Of a stretch of 64,000 nucleotides of DNA, positions 26,495-34,348 are shown one piece after another (position 1 is the stretch's first letter; every line of letters begins with the position of its first letter). The stretch covers positions 1 to 64,000 of the forward strand of contig NZ_BMQJ01000016.1 of the NCBI RefSeq assembly GCF_014648055.1, in the 5' to 3' direction. The notes beneath the pieces are model-generated. The model worked only from the letters and a program-made list of their open reading frames with translations, was not told the DNA's origin and did not search any database. The stretch comes from Streptosporangium pseudovulgare. Lineage in GTDB: Bacteria > Actinomycetota > Actinomycetes > Streptosporangiales > Streptosporangiaceae. The position numbers were made by a program, and so were the translations under genes.

Positions 26495-26602
26495 GCAAAC
26501 CCTCGGTTGCCGCCCTTCACCTCACGTTAAGTGGGCTTTGCCCGATCGCATGGCGTTGTGGAGAATTCTTTGGTGCTTTGTCCTGATATGTGCCTTTGGT
26601 GG

Positions 26603-27001
26603 TCAGGAGTCAGGATCGCTGAGCAGATGCCGGAGGATCTCCTCGTCACCGGGTTCGAGCCCGCTGACGAACCGCCGCAGCACCGAGGTCCGATCGTCCT
26701 CCTTGGCGAGGAGACGGTTCATGTGCGCGGCCACCAGGCCCGGCGCGTCCGCGATCGCCGTGTACCGGAAGGCCCTGCCATCACGCCGCCGCGTCACGGC
26801 GCCCTTCTTGGCCAGCCGGTTCAGTGTCGTGATCACCGTACTGTAGGTCAGGCCGGCCGGGTCTCCGAGACGTTCGAGGACCTCGCCCGTCGTCAGCGGT
26901 CGATCGGAGGCGGAGAGAGCGGTGATGATCTGCGCCTCGAGTTGGCCGACCCGTCTTCTGGGGACGGTAGGTCCGGGGGCCGACGGCTGACGATCTGTCA
27001 T
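26603..27001 (-). CDS. BlaI/MecI/CopY-family repressor
   Basis: The 132-aa protein has the BlaI winged helix (LTTGEVLERL ... TYSTVITTLNRLAKKGAV) and a C-terminal dimerisation helix region. BlaI repressors are inactivated by proteolysis after a membrane M56 peptidase senses its ligand. ATG 27001 lies seven bases after TAAAAT (minus strand, 27014-27009), so the mRNA may be leaderless. It is divergent from the M56 gene at 27084, the usual BlaI/BlaR pairing in actinomycetes. No beta-lactamase is adjacent, so the regulated target is open. Confidence 0.88.
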   Translation of the reverse strand: MTDRQPSAPGPTVPRRRVGQLEAQIITALSASDRPLTTGEVLERLGDPAGLTYSTVITTLNRLAKKGAVTRRRDGRAFRYTAIADAPGLVAAHMNRLLAKEDDRTSVLRRFVSGLEPGDEEILRHLLSDPDS

Positions 27002-27008
27002 CTACCGA

Positions 27009-27014
27009 ATTTTA
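27009..27014 (-). promoter_or_regulatory. -10 element of a probable leaderless blaI-like transcript
   Basis: On the minus strand TAAAAT ends seven bases before the ATG at 27001, placing the transcription start at or next to the start codon. No Shine-Dalgarno sequence is present. Confidence 0.4.
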
Positions 27015-27083
27015 TCCGCCCGCACGGCACCGGACGTCGACGCAGACGGTTCCCCGGAGCGGCCCGGCCACTGGAGCGCAGCA

Positions 27084-28007
27084 GTGTTTGACCACTTCGT
27101 CTGGTCCGTCCTGACGGTCCCGGTGGTGATGGTCGCTCTCATCGCGCTTCTCGCGGACCGGCTGCCGCCATCGCCCGCAGCCAAGATCCTGGCCTGGTCG
27201 GCCGCCGGAGCAGCCCTGGCGAGCCTGCTCAACGTGGTGGCGTTCACCGTCAAAGCCGTGGCGGAGATTCCCGTCGTCGCCGATTGTTTCGAGTGGTCCT
27301 ACCAGACCGTGATCGACGACACCCGGCAGGTGCGCTGGGTTCCGTGGCTGTCTTCGATCTTGATGGTGTCCGCCGCAGTGGCCGTCCGCAACGTGGTGGC
27401 ACGTTATCGCCGAGGACGCGCATGGGCACTGCGGTTCGGCGAAGCGGAGAGCCATGATCGGATCGTCGTGGTGCCCAGCGAGGAGATCGAGGCGTTCGCC
27501 GTGCCGGGCAGGCCCGGACACGTCGTCGTCACGACCGGGATGCGGAAGATCCTCACCGATGACCAATATGGGGCATTGGTGGCCCATGAGCGGGCGCACC
27601 TGGAGCACGACCACTTCAAGCTGATGCTGCTGAGCGATCTGGCCGGCGCGGTCCATCCCGCGCTGCGGTGGGTCTCCGACCGTGTCGGCTACCTCGTCGA
27701 GCGCGCCGCCGACGAACACGCGGCGGAGACGGTCGGTGATCGCAGGATCCTCGCGCAGGCGATCGGCACGGCGGCTCTGGCCGCCGGGGGACGGCCCCCG
27801 CTCAGGCTCGGCCCGCTCGCGTCCTTCGCCAGGCCCGGACGTGCCGGGGTGATACCGCGTCGGGTCGCCGCGCTCCTGCGCCAGGCCCACGGCGGCCGGC
27901 TGTGGCCGGCCGCCCTTCCGGCCGCCCTGGCGGTGAGCTCACTCATCTGGACCGGTGAGGCCTGGTACGACCTGGCCGAACTGCTCGTCCTCGCGGCCCG
28001 CCACTGA
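27084..28007 (+). CDS. Membrane M56-family metallopeptidase (BlaR1-like, no sensor domain)
   Basis: The 307-aa protein has two or three N-terminal membrane spans, a cytoplasmic zinc-protease domain with HExxH as H168-E-R-A-H172, a downstream ERAADEHA helix carrying the third ligand, and a C-terminal hydrophobic segment. It lacks the extracytoplasmic penicillin-binding sensor of staphylococcal BlaR1, as is usual for the actinomycete proteins. Paired with the divergent BlaI, it probably cleaves or triggers cleavage of the repressor. GTG 27084 follows GGAG by eight bases. Confidence 0.85.
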   Translation: MFDHFVWSVLTVPVVMVALIALLADRLPPSPAAKILAWSAAGAALASLLNVVAFTVKAVAEIPVVADCFEWSYQTVIDDTRQVRWVPWLSSILMVSAAVAVRNVVARYRRGRAWALRFGEAESHDRIVVVPSEEIEAFAVPGRPGHVVVTTGMRKILTDDQYGALVAHERAHLEHDHFKLMLLSDLAGAVHPALRWVSDRVGYLVERAADEHAAETVGDRRILAQAIGTAALAAGGRPPLRLGPLASFARPGRAGVIPRRVAALLRQAHGGRLWPAALPAALAVSSLIWTGEAWYDLAELLVLAARH

Positions 28008-28159
28008 GACGGGCTCCTGATCGCCGCCGGGGCCGGACGGATCCGCCTGCCGGTGAACCGCTCAAAGTGCGCCGAGCGAGATCGATCCTGAGACGGTGAA
28101 TCCTTTCGCGGTGCGGGGGCCTCTTATGGGATGACGGTCACGCTGGGAAGGAGATTCGG

Positions 28160-28240
28160 ATGAGTGACGTCGTGATGCCGGCCGTGCGGCCGGCACCGTT
28201 CACGACCTCGTTCCGGCGGCGAGGACGCGGACGTGGCTGA
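28160..28240 (+). CDS. 26-aa leader ORF overlapping ECF sigma factor start
   Basis: ATG 28160 follows AAGGAG at about 28148-28153. The ORF encodes a short Arg-rich peptide (MSDVVMPAVRPAPFTTSF, then RRRGRGRG) and its TGA at 28238-28240 lies inside the sigma gene, whose GTG is at 28233-28235. This arrangement would couple translation of the sigma factor to the leader. Family unknown; it may be a purely regulatory uORF. Confidence 0.4.
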   Translation: MSDVVMPAVRPAPFTTSFRRRGRGRG

Positions 28241-28808
28241 CCGCGGCTGGGTGAGCACACGGCTCATCGAGGCCGCACAGGCCGGTGATCGAGAGTCGAT
28301 CACCGCGGTGGTCCATGGCGCCCACTCTCATGTGCGGCGCTTCGCGGAGCATCTTTGCGCGTCCCCGCAGGACGCCGAGGACGCCGCACAGGAAGCGATG
28401 ATCATTCTCTATCGGAAGATCGGTTCACTCCGCGCCACCGGGGCGCTGGCATCGTGGATGTTCAGAATCGTCCGGAACGAGTGCCTGCGCCGGGCCCGGC
28501 TGCTGTTCGAGCACTATGACGAGGCCGGCGCCGATCTGGTGACGTCGGCCGAGGAGGAGGTCATCCGGCGTCTGGAAGCCGAGATCGTCGCGCAGGCGAT
28601 CAGGGAGCTGCCGGACGTTCAGCGCAGAGTGCTGATCATGCGGGACGTCCTGGGCTACCCGGGGCGGGTGGTCGCAGAGAGGCTCGGTCTGAGCAACGCC
28701 GCGATGAAGTCCCAGCTACACCGGGCACGCAGCACGGTACGGCTCGGCCTGGGCGGAAAGACCGGCGCCACGGGCGGCCGCACGCCCCCGGAACCCACCA
28801 GTGCCTGA
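28233..28808 (+). CDS. ECF RNA polymerase sigma factor
   Basis: The 191-aa protein has sigma region 2 (about 10-85, with DAEDAAQEAMIILYRKIGSL) and region 4 (about 120-175, with ELPDVQRRVLIMRDVLGYPG and LGLSNAAMKSQLHRARSTV). No anti-sigma gene follows. GTG 28233 is set by the N-terminal helix and overlaps the leader ORF. The next gene, 48 bp downstream on the same strand, encodes a peroxiredoxin-like thiol protein, so an oxidative-stress role is possible but inferred. Confidence 0.9.
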   Translation: MADRGWVSTRLIEAAQAGDRESITAVVHGAHSHVRRFAEHLCASPQDAEDAAQEAMIILYRKIGSLRATGALASWMFRIVRNECLRRARLLFEHYDEAGADLVTSAEEEVIRRLEAEIVAQAIRELPDVQRRVLIMRDVLGYPGRVVAERLGLSNAAMKSQLHRARSTVRLGLGGKTGATGGRTPPEPTSA

Positions 28809-28856
28809 CCTGAGCCGACCGTATTCCCACAACCCGAGTCGAAGAGGAGTTCCGCC

Positions 28857-29324
28857 ATGCTCGAAACCGGATCGACCGTGCCTGACCTCGTGCTGGAAGA
28901 CACCGACGGCCAGGCCGTCCGCCTGTCCGGCCACCAGGGTGATCACGCTGTGCTCATCTACTTCATGCGGTCGACGTCGTGCCCTGTCTGCAACCGGCAC
29001 GTCCGAGACCTCATCCGGCGCCGCGACGAGTTCGCCGCCGGCAACGTCCGGGTGTTCGTCGCGGTTCCCGAGGACCGCCAGGCAGCGGCCGAATGGAAGG
29101 CCAAGCGCCAGATCCCGTTCCCCGTCCTCACCGGCCGCCGCGGCACCCCGCACGAGATGATCGGCCTGGGCAGAAAGGTCTTCGGCTCGCTGCAGCAGTC
29201 AGGCAGCATCCTTATCGACTCCCAGGGCATCGTCCGCCACGCCCACGGCTCCACCATGCCCACCGGCGGCTACGACAGGGAGGCGATCACCGCCGCCGTC
29301 CAGGTCCTCCGCACACGTAGGTGA
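28857..29324 (+). CDS. Peroxiredoxin/redoxin-family protein (AhpC-TSA type)
   Basis: The 155-aa thioredoxin-fold protein has the active-site sequence TSCPVCNRH with C42 and C45, followed by WKAKRQIPFPVL and GSILIDSQGIV typical of the redoxin family. The CxxC spacing resembles thioredoxin-like AhpC/TSA members rather than classical 2-Cys peroxiredoxins. It probably reduces peroxides or protein thiols in the cytoplasm. GAAGAGG precedes ATG 28857. It is co-directional with the ECF sigma factor and may be in its operon. Confidence 0.87.
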   Translation: MLETGSTVPDLVLEDTDGQAVRLSGHQGDHAVLIYFMRSTSCPVCNRHVRDLIRRRDEFAAGNVRVFVAVPEDRQAAAEWKAKRQIPFPVLTGRRGTPHEMIGLGRKVFGSLQQSGSILIDSQGIVRHAHGSTMPTGGYDREAITAAVQVLRTRR

Positions 29325-29585
29325 TCTACAGGGCCTGCCGATGTCAGAGGTGCCGCCTTTCGGCGCTGGTCCGCCCCGCTGGTCGACGAGTCAGTGCCGG
29401 GCCTTTCCGGTGTTCACCGCGTCCGCCCGTTCTGCCGAGGGACGCCTGCTGTTACGGTAGGGCGCGGTGCGCCGGGAAGTCTGGTCGGCAATGTCCTTTG
29501 ACGTCGGTCCAGATGGAGGTGCCGTGGTACGGCAATCGTCGGAGCGTTCAATCAGTGGACGCCGCCCGTACGGGCCGGGTCGCCG

Positions 29586-30815
29586 GTGAACGCCCTGTTG
29601 CCGGCCTTCGCCGGCGTGCTGCTGGTGGCGGTCCTGCTGTCCAGCCTGGCCCACCGCACGATCCTGTCCACGGCGGCGCTGTTCCTGGTCGCCGGGTTCG
29701 TGCTCGGCGACGGCGTCCTGGGCGTGGTGTCGATCACCGCCGGGGACGAGGTCGTCGGCACGCTGGCCGAGCTGGCGCTGTTCGCGGTGCTGTTCACCGA
29801 CGGCATGCGGGTCGGCTGGGCCGACCTGCGCAGCGCCTGGCGGCTGCCCGGCCGCGCGCTCGGCTGGGGTCTGCCGCTCACCCTGGTGATCACCGCGCTG
29901 ATCGCGCACTACCTGATCGGCCTGGGCTGGATCGAATCCCTGCTGATCGGCGCGGTCCTGGCCCCCACCGACCCGGTCTTCGCCGCCGCCCTGGTCGGCA
30001 ACGAGAAAGTGCCGCCCCGGCTGCGCCAGCTGCTCAACGTCGAATCCGGCGTCAACGACGGTCTGGCGCTGCCGTTCGTGATGGTCTTCCTGGCCCTGGC
30101 CGCCGGCTCACGCAACCTGCATCTGGGCGAGCTGGGACTCGAACTCGCCCTGGGCCTGCTCATCGGCGTGGCCGTACCGTGGCTGGCCATCAAGCTGGAA
30201 CAGACCCGCTGGTTCTCCGCCTCCACCGCCTATGAGCCGCTCAACGCGCTGGCGATCGGCCTGCTCGTGCTGGCGCTGGGCAAGGCCACCCACGGCAACC
30301 TGTTCCTGGCCGCCTTCGCCGCCGGCATCACGGTCGCCACCTTCGGACAGCGGCAGCGCGAGGCGTTCGAGCATTTCGGTGAGCTGATCGCCGAGTTGTT
30401 CAAGCTGGCCGCCCTGCTGGTGTTCGGCGCGCTCATAACCCCGGCCCTGCTGGGCGCGGTCGGCTGGACCGGCTGGCTGTTCGCCGTCCTGGCGCTGGTG
30501 GCGGCCCGGCCCATCGCCATCTGGATCTCTTTCCTGGGCTCCGGCCTGTCGGTACGGGAGCAGGCCGCGGTGGCGTGGTTCGGGCCCAAAGGCTTCGCCT
30601 CCGTGGTCTACGGCCTGATCGTGCTGTCTTCGGGCATCGCCGCGGCCGGCCAGGAGTTCCAGCTGATCGCGGTCACCATCGTGGCCTCGATCCTGCTGCA
30701 CTCCTCCACCGACATCGTCGTGGCGCGCTGGTTCGACGACGAGCGCGACGTGCCCGCCTGGTACGGCGCCGCCCGCCGCCTGCGCGGCCGGGTCCGTCAG
30801 GAGCCCAGCCCATGA
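29586..30815 (+). CDS. Cation:proton antiporter (CPA1/NhaP type)
   Basis: The 409-aa polytopic protein has about twelve hydrophobic segments, the CPA1 motif APTDPVFAAALV with its paired Asp region, and ESGVNDGLALP, the conserved acidic segment of Na+/H+ exchangers. It would exchange Na+ or K+ for protons across the membrane. GTG 29586 is chosen; no strong ribosome binding site is visible. The preceding 261 bp show no gene. A TrkH-type K+ transporter follows on the opposite strand, so the two may serve ion homeostasis together. Confidence 0.88.
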   Translation: MNALLPAFAGVLLVAVLLSSLAHRTILSTAALFLVAGFVLGDGVLGVVSITAGDEVVGTLAELALFAVLFTDGMRVGWADLRSAWRLPGRALGWGLPLTLVITALIAHYLIGLGWIESLLIGAVLAPTDPVFAAALVGNEKVPPRLRQLLNVESGVNDGLALPFVMVFLALAAGSRNLHLGELGLELALGLLIGVAVPWLAIKLEQTRWFSASTAYEPLNALAIGLLVLALGKATHGNLFLAAFAAGITVATFGQRQREAFEHFGELIAELFKLAALLVFGALITPALLGAVGWTGWLFAVLALVAARPIAIWISFLGSGLSVREQAAVAWFGPKGFASVVYGLIVLSSGIAAAGQEFQLIAVTIVASILLHSSTDIVVARWFDDERDVPAWYGAARRLRGRVRQEPSP

Positions 30816-31118
30816 GCACGGAGGCACGGGATGCGCACCGCGCCGGAGCCGTGCCCGCCGTCCGGACCACCGCGGTGAGCGAACACCACGGTGACGCCGT
30901 CGCGGTCGATGACGTGAGCTGCGCGTCGAGCCCGGAGGCCGACCTCGGTGATGCGGCCGGCATGACCCGTGCGTACCGACGGGCCCAGGATGGCCGAGGA
31001 CGCGTCGGAAGACATCCCGGGCCGGCTCGTCGCGTGCCGGTACAGGATGCTCCGGAGGGAGCGAGGCGGTTGGCCGTCATGCGGCCGCGGAGAGCGCTTG
31101 TACCGCGGGCCGCGTGGT
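30816..31118. other. Intergenic region, no intact gene
   Basis: Between the convergent antiporter and TrkH genes lie 303 bp. A minus-strand frame near 30840-30980 (RITEVGLRARRAAHVIDRDG) has coding-like codons but neither a credible start nor a known domain and could be a decayed gene end. Nothing else is supported. Confidence 0.4.
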
Positions 31119-32477
31119 TCAGCCGACGATGACCTTCTCCTCGGGCAGCTCGTAGCGGCGCCTGCGATCCCGCAGCGCCAGTGCGGAGAACAGGGTGACC
31201 GGGCCGACCCGGCCGGCGAACATCAGCAGCGCCACCAGGATCTGCCCGGCCGGAGTGAGGTCGGCGGTGATGCCGGTCGACAGCCCCACCGTGGCGACGG
31301 CCGAGACCACCTCGAACAGGATCTGCCCCAGGCTGTGCGGGGTCAACGCCAACAGCGCGTAGGTACTGGCGATGACCAGGGCCACGCCCAGCAGGGCGAT
31401 GGCCAGTGCCTGGCGCTGCACGGTCGCGGCCAGGCGGCGGTGGCCGGCGTTGACGTGGGTCTCGCCGCGCAGCTCGGTCCACACCACGAAGGCCAGCACC
31501 CCGAAGGTGGTCACCTTGATGCCGCCGGCGGTGCCGGCGCTGCCGCCACCGATGAACATCAGAACATCGGTGGCCAGCCAGCTCGTCGGGTGCATTCCGG
31601 CGATGTCCAGGCTGTTGAACCCGGCGGTGCGCGGCATCACCCCGGCGAAGAACCCGGCCAGCAGCTTGCCGGGCGCATCCATGGGCCCCAGCGTCTTCGG
31701 GTTGGCCCACTCGGTGATCGTGAACACCAGGAAGCCGAAGAGCAGCAGGATCAGGGTGGTGACGACGGTGATGCGGGTCAGCACCGACCAACGGTGCGGA
31801 TGACGCCAGGAGCGGCGCAGCTCGAAGACCACCGGGTAGCCCAGGCCGCCGACGACGACGGCCGCGGCGATCGGCAGGCAGACCCACGGATCGGCGGCGA
31901 AGCGCACCAGGTTGTCGGGCCACAGTCCGAAGCCGGCGTTGTTGAACGCCGAGACCGCGTGGAAGAGGCCCAGGTAGGCGGCGCGGCCGGGCGGTTCGCC
32001 GTAGCCGAACGCGAACCGGGCCGCGAGCGCGACGGCGGTCAGCGCCTCGAACGCCAGCGTGAACGCCACCACGTTGCCGAGCACCCGGCGCAGGTCGCTC
32101 AGCTGCGGGGACTTGGTCTCAGCCTGGGCCCACATCCGGGCGCGCAGCCCGACCCGTCCGGAGATCATCATCGCGAACAGGGTGGCCAGCGTCATGATGC
32201 CCAGGCCGCCGGTCTGGATCAGCACCAGGATGACCACCTCGCCGAACGCCGACCAGTGGCCGCCGGTGTCCACGGTCACCAGCCCGGTCACGCACACCGC
32301 CGAGACCGCGGTGAAGAACGCGTCGATCAACCGGGTGCCGATGCCGGATTCCGCCGCCCACGGGGTCGCGAGCAGGCCGGTGCCGACCGCCGCCGCGGCG
32401 GCGAAAGCGGTCACGATGACCTGGGCCGGATGCTGGAAGCGGTCCAGCAACACTTGAGAGGGGGAACGACGTGTCAC
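31119..32477 (-). CDS. TrkH/KtrB-type potassium uptake protein
   Basis: The 452-aa membrane protein has the four-fold M1-P-M2 pattern of the Trk/Ktr/HKT superfamily. Selectivity-filter segments are visible as SAVCVTGLVTVDTG, SAFNNAGFGLWPDN, MPRTAGFNSLDI and SAVATVGLSTGIT, each with the key Gly. It mediates K+ uptake, usually gated by a cytosolic TrkA/KtrA subunit that is not encoded here. GTG 32477 (VTRRSPSQVLL) is chosen; the longer upstream reading crosses the transposase relic on the opposite strand. Divergent upstream sequence is a graveyard of gene fragments. Confidence 0.9.
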   Translation of the reverse strand: MTRRSPSQVLLDRFQHPAQVIVTAFAAAAAVGTGLLATPWAAESGIGTRLIDAFFTAVSAVCVTGLVTVDTGGHWSAFGEVVILVLIQTGGLGIMTLATLFAMMISGRVGLRARMWAQAETKSPQLSDLRRVLGNVVAFTLAFEALTAVALAARFAFGYGEPPGRAAYLGLFHAVSAFNNAGFGLWPDNLVRFAADPWVCLPIAAAVVVGGLGYPVVFELRRSWRHPHRWSVLTRITVVTTLILLLFGFLVFTITEWANPKTLGPMDAPGKLLAGFFAGVMPRTAGFNSLDIAGMHPTSWLATDVLMFIGGGSAGTAGGIKVTTFGVLAFVVWTELRGETHVNAGHRRLAATVQRQALAIALLGVALVIASTYALLALTPHSLGQILFEVVSAVATVGLSTGITADLTPAGQILVALLMFAGRVGPVTLFSALALRDRRRRYELPEEKVIVG

Positions 32478-32534
32478 TGAGCCATCCTGCCGCCCGGGCC
32501 GTGTCCAGGCGGCAGCGGGGTCGGCCCCGCCCAC

Positions 32535-32775
32535 GAGACGCGTTCCACGCATCTGCAGCAGGTGGCCCGGTACCTGGGCCGGCGGAGCGCGGGGGAGCCG
32601 GAGGAGTTCCTGCCGGCTCGGGCGATGAAGCACGACTCGCTCAGCTTGTCGTTCCGGTTGGCGTGTGAGCATCTGATCTCCTCGCAGGCGATCCGGCCGG
32701 GCGTGGTGACGCTGCCGGAGCGGGTCGCAGCGGCGCGTGCGGCCTCCGGCCGGGAGACCCACGGCCGGGCCCGTC
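32535..32775 (+). pseudogene. Tn3-family transposase fragment (DUF4158 region)
   Basis: The plus strand reads HLQQVARYLGRRSAGEPEEF, then LPARAMKHDSLSLSFRLACE and HLISSQAIRPGVVTLPERVA in one frame. This matches, in order and wording, the N-terminal DUF4158 part of Tn3-family transposases (EEFLLARAMEHDxPTLLFRLACE...RPGVVTL). Only about 80 residues remain, without start or the DDE catalytic domain. It ends at the truncated ABC permease start, suggesting that the element inserted there and was then deleted. Confidence 0.7.
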
Positions 32776-32786
32776 GATGTGGTCGG

Positions 32787-32861
32787 GTTCGGGGGACGGG
32801 TGACCAGGCGGACCAGGTGGCCGGTGCCGGTGCCGGTGCCGGTGCCGGTAAGAGGGTTCAT
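32787..32861 (-). pseudogene. Truncated ABC-2 permease start
   Basis: ATG 32861, preceded by CAGGAGCGACACC, opens a frame MNPLTGTGTGTGTGHLVRLV that resembles the beginning of ABC-2 type permeases but leaves coding register within about 25 codons, where the transposase relic sequence begins. The ATG overlaps the TGA of the upstream ATPase pseudogene (ATGA), the usual coupling of DrrA/DrrB-like pairs. A hexanucleotide repeat of five CCGGTG units (32821-32850) encodes the Thr-Gly run and may be recent expansion. Confidence 0.5.
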
Positions 32862-33372
32862 GGTGTCGCTCCTGCGTGTCGCCCGTCGCTCCTGCCGGTG
32901 CGGTCGTAGTGCCGTAGGAACAGCTCCTCCAGGGTGGGGGCCGGCTGATGAGGGCGCGTACGCCGGTGTCGGTGAGGTGCCGCAGCACGGCGTCCAGGTC
33001 GGTGGTGTCGACGTCGAACCACACCCGGCTGCCCTCGGTGTGCAGCCCGGGCAGGCCGGCCAGCTCCTCCGTCGGCGCTGCCAGGTCGGCCTGGATGGAG
33101 GTGCGGGTGAGATGGCGCAGACCGGCCGGGGAGCCGCTTTCGACCGTGCGGCCGTCCTTGATGATGGTCACCCGGCCGCACAGTGCTTCGACCTCGGCCA
33201 GGATGTGGCTGGACGACAGCACGGTACGGTCCCCGCGGCGCTGCTCCTCCCGGATGGTCTCGCGGAAGACCTCCTCCATCAGGGGTCCAGGCCGGAGGTG
33301 GGCTCGTCGAGGATGAGCAGCTCGGCGTCGGAGGCCAGCGCGGCGATCAGGGCGACCTTCGAGCAGGGTCAG
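32858..33372 (-). pseudogene. ABC transporter ATP-binding protein, frameshifted and truncated
   Basis: The minus strand shows KVALIAALASDAELL and Walker B LILDEPTSGLDP ending in a stop at about 33288; one base out of register the protein goes on with LMEEVFRETIREEQRRGDRT, the SSSHILAEVEALCG switch region and the DUF4162-like tail, and after a second shift near 32936 ends with PTLEELFLRHYDRTG. Walker A and the signature motif are missing upstream. This was a DrrA-type exporter ATPase and cannot now be functional. Confidence 0.75.
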
Positions 33373-33543
33373 GGCGACCACGGCCCCTCCGGCGCGGTGT
33401 TCACCGTGCTCGCCGCGCCGCCTTCCGCGATACGGGTCCACCTCCGTCGTTTCCGCCGGCCAGGTAAATGTGTCGGATGTTCGGCGGATACTGCGGAGAC
33501 CCCCCTCTGGCATCGGGAACGAGCGCCACGAGATGATCACTCC

Positions 33544-34275
33544 ATGGCGGATGTGGTCTTCTTCGACCTGGACGGCACCCTGATCGATCACCGAAGCGCG
33601 GTCTGGGAGGCGATCGGCCAGATCGTCCGGGCCGCGCCGAACGCGACGGCTTCACCGGAGGATCTGGTGGCGTTGTGGTGGACGCTGGAGGGACGCCACA
33701 TGCGGGAGTACCTGGCCGGTGAGTGCTCCTTCGCCGAGCACCACCGGCGCAGGCTCCGTTCCTTCCTGCCCGCGCTCGGCGAGCCGGTCCCTGAGGATCC
33801 CGGCCTCCTGGACACCTGGATCGCCGAGCGCTACCTCACCGCGTTCGAGGGGTCCTGGCGGTGCTATCCCGATGTCCGGCCCTGCCTGGAGAACCTGAGA
33901 CGGCTTCCCCGAGGACCGCGTCTGGCCGTTCTCACCAACGGGGACCCCGAGCAGCAGCGCGCCAAGCTCGCCCGCTTCGGCCTCCTGGAATACTTCGAAG
34001 CCGTCCTGACCCCGACCGAGCTCGGTGCGGCCAAGCCCGTCGCCTACGCCACCGCCTGCCGGTGGATGCGGACGGACCCCGAGCAGGCGGTCAACGTGGG
34101 CGACATGCTGGAAAGCGACGTGAACGCGGCCGCCCTCGCCGGGCTCACCGGCATCTGGCTGGACCGCGGCATCGACTTCGTCACCGGTGGGCCGTCGCCG
34201 ACGGCGGACGAGACGGTCCTCCGCATCGAACGCCTCACCGACCTCCCCGGCCACCTGTCACGCACGAACGCCTGA
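33544..34275 (+). CDS. HAD-superfamily hydrolase
   Basis: The 243-aa protein has HAD motif I FFDLDGT (nucleophile D8, D10), motif II LAVLTNGD, a Lys in GAAKPVAYA (motif III) and motif IV NVGDMLESDVNAA, with a helical cap domain between motifs I and II. It should be a small-molecule phosphatase or dehalogenase-like hydrolase of YjjG/PGP type in the cytoplasm. ATG 33544 (MADVVFF) is the family-typical start; in-frame upstream codons belong to the decayed ABC region. Substrate unknown. Confidence 0.88.
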   Translation: MADVVFFDLDGTLIDHRSAVWEAIGQIVRAAPNATASPEDLVALWWTLEGRHMREYLAGECSFAEHHRRRLRSFLPALGEPVPEDPGLLDTWIAERYLTAFEGSWRCYPDVRPCLENLRRLPRGPRLAVLTNGDPEQQRAKLARFGLLEYFEAVLTPTELGAAKPVAYATACRWMRTDPEQAVNVGDMLESDVNAAALAGLTGIWLDRGIDFVTGGPSPTADETVLRIERLTDLPGHLSRTNA

Positions 34276-34348
34276 CCGGCCCTCGCGGACCTCGGCATGA
34301 TCGGAGGGCGGGGAGTCCGGTTGTCCTTCGCCCCCCGCCGCCGCGTCT

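Noticed and set aside
32817..32850. CCGGTG repeat as a CRISPR-like or regulatory array
   Set aside because: It is a simple hexanucleotide run inside the truncated permease start; there are no spacers. No CRISPR array was seen anywhere in the window.
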